From Ecdyonurus torrentis (lineage: Eukaryota > Arthropoda > Insecta > Ephemeroptera > Heptageniidae), in NCBI GenBank assembly GCA_949318235.1, contig OX439131.1, positions 10,064,231 to 10,128,230 of the forward strand: a stretch of 64,000 nucleotides of DNA. The letters are read 5' to 3'. Below the pieces are notes generated by a model. The model did no database searches. It saw nothing but the letters and a program-made list of their open reading frames with translations, and had not been told where the DNA came from. Below, piece after piece: positions 61,854 to 64,000 of this stretch. The stretch's first letter is position 1. Every line of letters begins with the position of its first letter. Position numbers and translations under genes: made by a program.

Positions 61854-61907
61854 TCTGACCATATTTTCCGCTTCCGGAGCGAATTCGCTTCTGGAAGCTA
61901 ACATATA

Positions 61908-62367
61908 CATGACCCAATAGATAATATATAATTAAATTTATTAAAATGTACAATATGAACAAATTTTACAATCAATGTAAGTGCACTGCTCCAGAGAATG
62001 ATAATTTAATAATTTATATAAGCAAACAAAATATGTTTAGAACATCAATATTAAGAGTGCCTTACTCAAGTCTTATATAAGAAACACACAAATATATATT
62101 TAAGTATAGTAATTATTGTATCATTCAAAACTTTAACATAGTATAAAAAAACTGTAACTTTTAAAACCCCTGTTTTAAATCATTTTTTAAATTATTTCAT
62201 TCTAAAAGAGTAAGCATGACATTTGGATTGTTTGTTATTGCAGATAAACTTGCATGAAAAATTCATTATAAACTTTAATGTCGTTAAATTTAATAACAAA
62301 ACATTTTAGATGAAGGTGCAAGCCACGTTATGAATTATTTAATTTTAATGGTTCCTCTATTAGGAAT

Positions 62368-62371
<4 letters not shown>
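61908..62371. other. AT-rich noncoding stretch
   Basis: Nothing recognised. Confidence 0.65.

Positions 62372-62435
<64 letters not shown>
62372..62435. repeat. (GA)n microsatellite, left member of inverted pair
   Basis: About 31 GA units. Confidence 0.96.
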
Positions 62436-62438
<3 letters not shown>

Positions 62439-62557
62439 CAAGGCAGGTCAACCGGGACATTCATGTGTGAATGTTCGTGTGGTTTGTGAGTTTCCAGTCA
62501 TTTTGCATCAGCTCGTAATTTGTCTCTCCTAATATGATTAGCACAATTAGACACTGC

Positions 62558-62561
<4 letters not shown>

Positions 62562-62637
<76 letters not shown>
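62562..62637. repeat. (CT)n microsatellite, right member of inverted pair
   Basis: About 38 CT units, complementary to the (GA)n tract ~126 bp upstream. Confidence 0.96.
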
Positions 62638-62640
<3 letters not shown>

Positions 62641-64000
62641 CCTAACCCTCAACACTTCACCATAACAAAAGTTTGTAAGTTATGAAATAAAACTGTAAAA
62701 AATATATATATTATATAATATTGTATATTTAAAATATTCATTTATCTTAAACATTTAAATCATTCTGTTGTATTTTCTTGAAGTGTTTAATTAAATTCAT
62801 TATATTTATTACTTCAAAATTTAACATAAATAATCTAAAGATCTGAAGTAATTCTTGTGATAGCCCCTGTAAGTTAGCCTAATTGTTGAGCATAGCTAAC
62901 CCAATTGTTGCCTATATTGTAGGGGTTAACAATTTTGTTTTCTAATTCGTTATTTCTATTAGAAGACTTATAATTTTTACTATTACGTGTTTAAGTCATT
63001 TTAAAATTAATTTGTAACATTAATTTAAGCAATGATACGTGCAAAAAAAAATCCCTATAAATTTAGCAGTACATTCATGTTTAATTTATGTTTTCGTCCA
63101 AAGTTACGTAACATTTAAAGAAAATCAATTGTTTCAAATTTAAAAGTGTCAAATTGGTGTGACTATCATAAGGTCAGACCTACATATTTCAACACTTAGG
63201 TAATGTTTATGGTAATATCAATTATATTTACTATATTGTCATTCAGAAGTTGTATGAGATGAGAATCTCGTTATGACTAATTGAAATGCAGTAAAGTATT
63301 CATTAATTAAGTGCATCGTAAGTGAAACCCACAGGAAAAAAATTAATTTTAAAACTTTTCTATTAATAGAGAAACCTTGTATCTTTTGTTTTTAAGCCTA
63401 ATTTGGAAACTTTGCCGTGTCTAGACTATGGAATGTGTGTTTTTATTGTATTTAATATGTGAATGGTTTGCCAATATATACCAAGAGAAAGTCAATGGAA
63501 TTGAGACAGTGAGGGCGAAGGGTGAAAGTTAGTTTAGAGAAGTATATACTATTATTTGATATTCAGAACAGGCCAATGGGCCCCTTTTTTTCCTTTCTTT
63601 TCTTATTTTTTTCCCTCCGACACTTATTCAGTGTTACTCCATAGAAAGCCACTTTCTGTCAAAACATTTCATTTCTTTATCTCTTTATTTTTTTTATCTT
63701 AAGGAAAGTTTTGTTTTTTTTCTCACGCAAATTCCATAAATTTTTTATTATATAAAAAGGGGAAAAATAAGATTTTTGTATGTGTTTTATGAAGTAAAAA
63801 AAAATGTATATATATAAAATTTATAAACTTTTTACATAATATAAAATTTGCTTGTTTTACATTTCATTAAGTTTTCATTATAATTTTTATATACATATTT
63901 ATGTAATTTTTGTATAAATAATTCAAACAAGTTTTTAAGAGTTTTTCAAAATCTTTTTTATTTTATCTTGATTGTTACATAATGTATTTTTAAAACTTTT
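62638..64000. other. AT-rich noncoding stretch to window end
   Basis: Unique AT-rich sequence with T runs. No gene or repeat is supported. Confidence 0.65.

Larger units (their letters stand above)
60348..61907. mobile_element. foldback-like element with long repeat-built inverted arms
   Basis: The left arm 60348-60678 and right arm 61579-61907 are near-identical reverse complements. Partner coordinates sum to 122255, with a 2-bp indel near the inner end and a few substitutions. Each arm has a near-palindromic terminal hairpin, then about 200 bp of tandem ~30-bp units, then AT-rich inner sequence. The ~900-bp centre (60679-61578) has no transposase frame. Long inverted arms made of direct subrepeats are the mark of foldback-type DNA elements. 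Alternatives are two copies of a smaller repeat in opposite orientation, or an inverted duplication. The ends fall in TA-rich DNA, so a target duplication cannot be fixed. Confidence 0.72.

Overview
The window is nuclear DNA from an animal, most likely an arthropod. I favour a crustacean, but only weakly. It is strongly AT-rich and crowded with long (TA)n, (CT)n/(GA)n and homopolymer tracts. The small features it holds are of eukaryotic type: a Penelope-like retroelement, a 5S-rRNA-headed SINE with a target-site duplication, TA-flanked MITE-like elements, and one plausible first coding exon with a splice donor. There are no bacterial-style operons, no rRNA operon, no CRISPR array and no convincing complete host gene. 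Most long open frames are translations of microsatellites.

Layout. 1-5.0 kb: AT-rich DNA with a 200-N assembly gap (1723-1922) after a (TTTC)n tract, then a nested inverted-repeat element (2159-2677). 5-22.5 kb: microsatellites in unique AT-rich DNA, with small GC-richer patches near 6.1, 10.4 and 12.5 kb and a possible LINE 3' tail at 19.1 kb. 22.5-25.75 kb: the main mobile element, a perfect head-to-head palindrome of two 1,612-bp copies of a 5'-truncated GIY-YIG Penelope-like element. Each copy has an intact reverse-transcriptase/endonuclease frame and a hammerhead-ribozyme-like motif just after the stop codon. 25.8-36.6 kb: AT-rich intergenic or intronic DNA with very long microsatellites.

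36.6-37.25 kb: a GC-rich island with a probable first coding exon on the minus strand. It has a signal-peptide-like sequence and a phase-1 donor, and its later exons would lie toward lower coordinates. 42.6 kb: a 120-bp TA-flanked MITE. 44.74-45.11 kb: a 5S-derived SINE with perfect 13-bp target-site duplications. 50.1-50.35 kb: a tRNA-like SINE candidate sharing a short block with sequence beside the 5S SINE. 55.4-56.7 kb: a diverged direct repeat. 59.0-59.3 kb: another GC-rich patch. 60.35-61.91 kb: a foldback-like element whose roughly 330-bp inverted arms are built from tandem ~30-bp units carrying ACGCGT-type cores. 62.4-62.6 kb: long (GA)n and (CT)n tracts in inverted arrangement.

The retroelement frames are the only strongly supported protein-coding sequence. 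The exon at 36.6 kb is the only host coding segment I would defend. Coordinates of simple repeats are approximate by a few bases.
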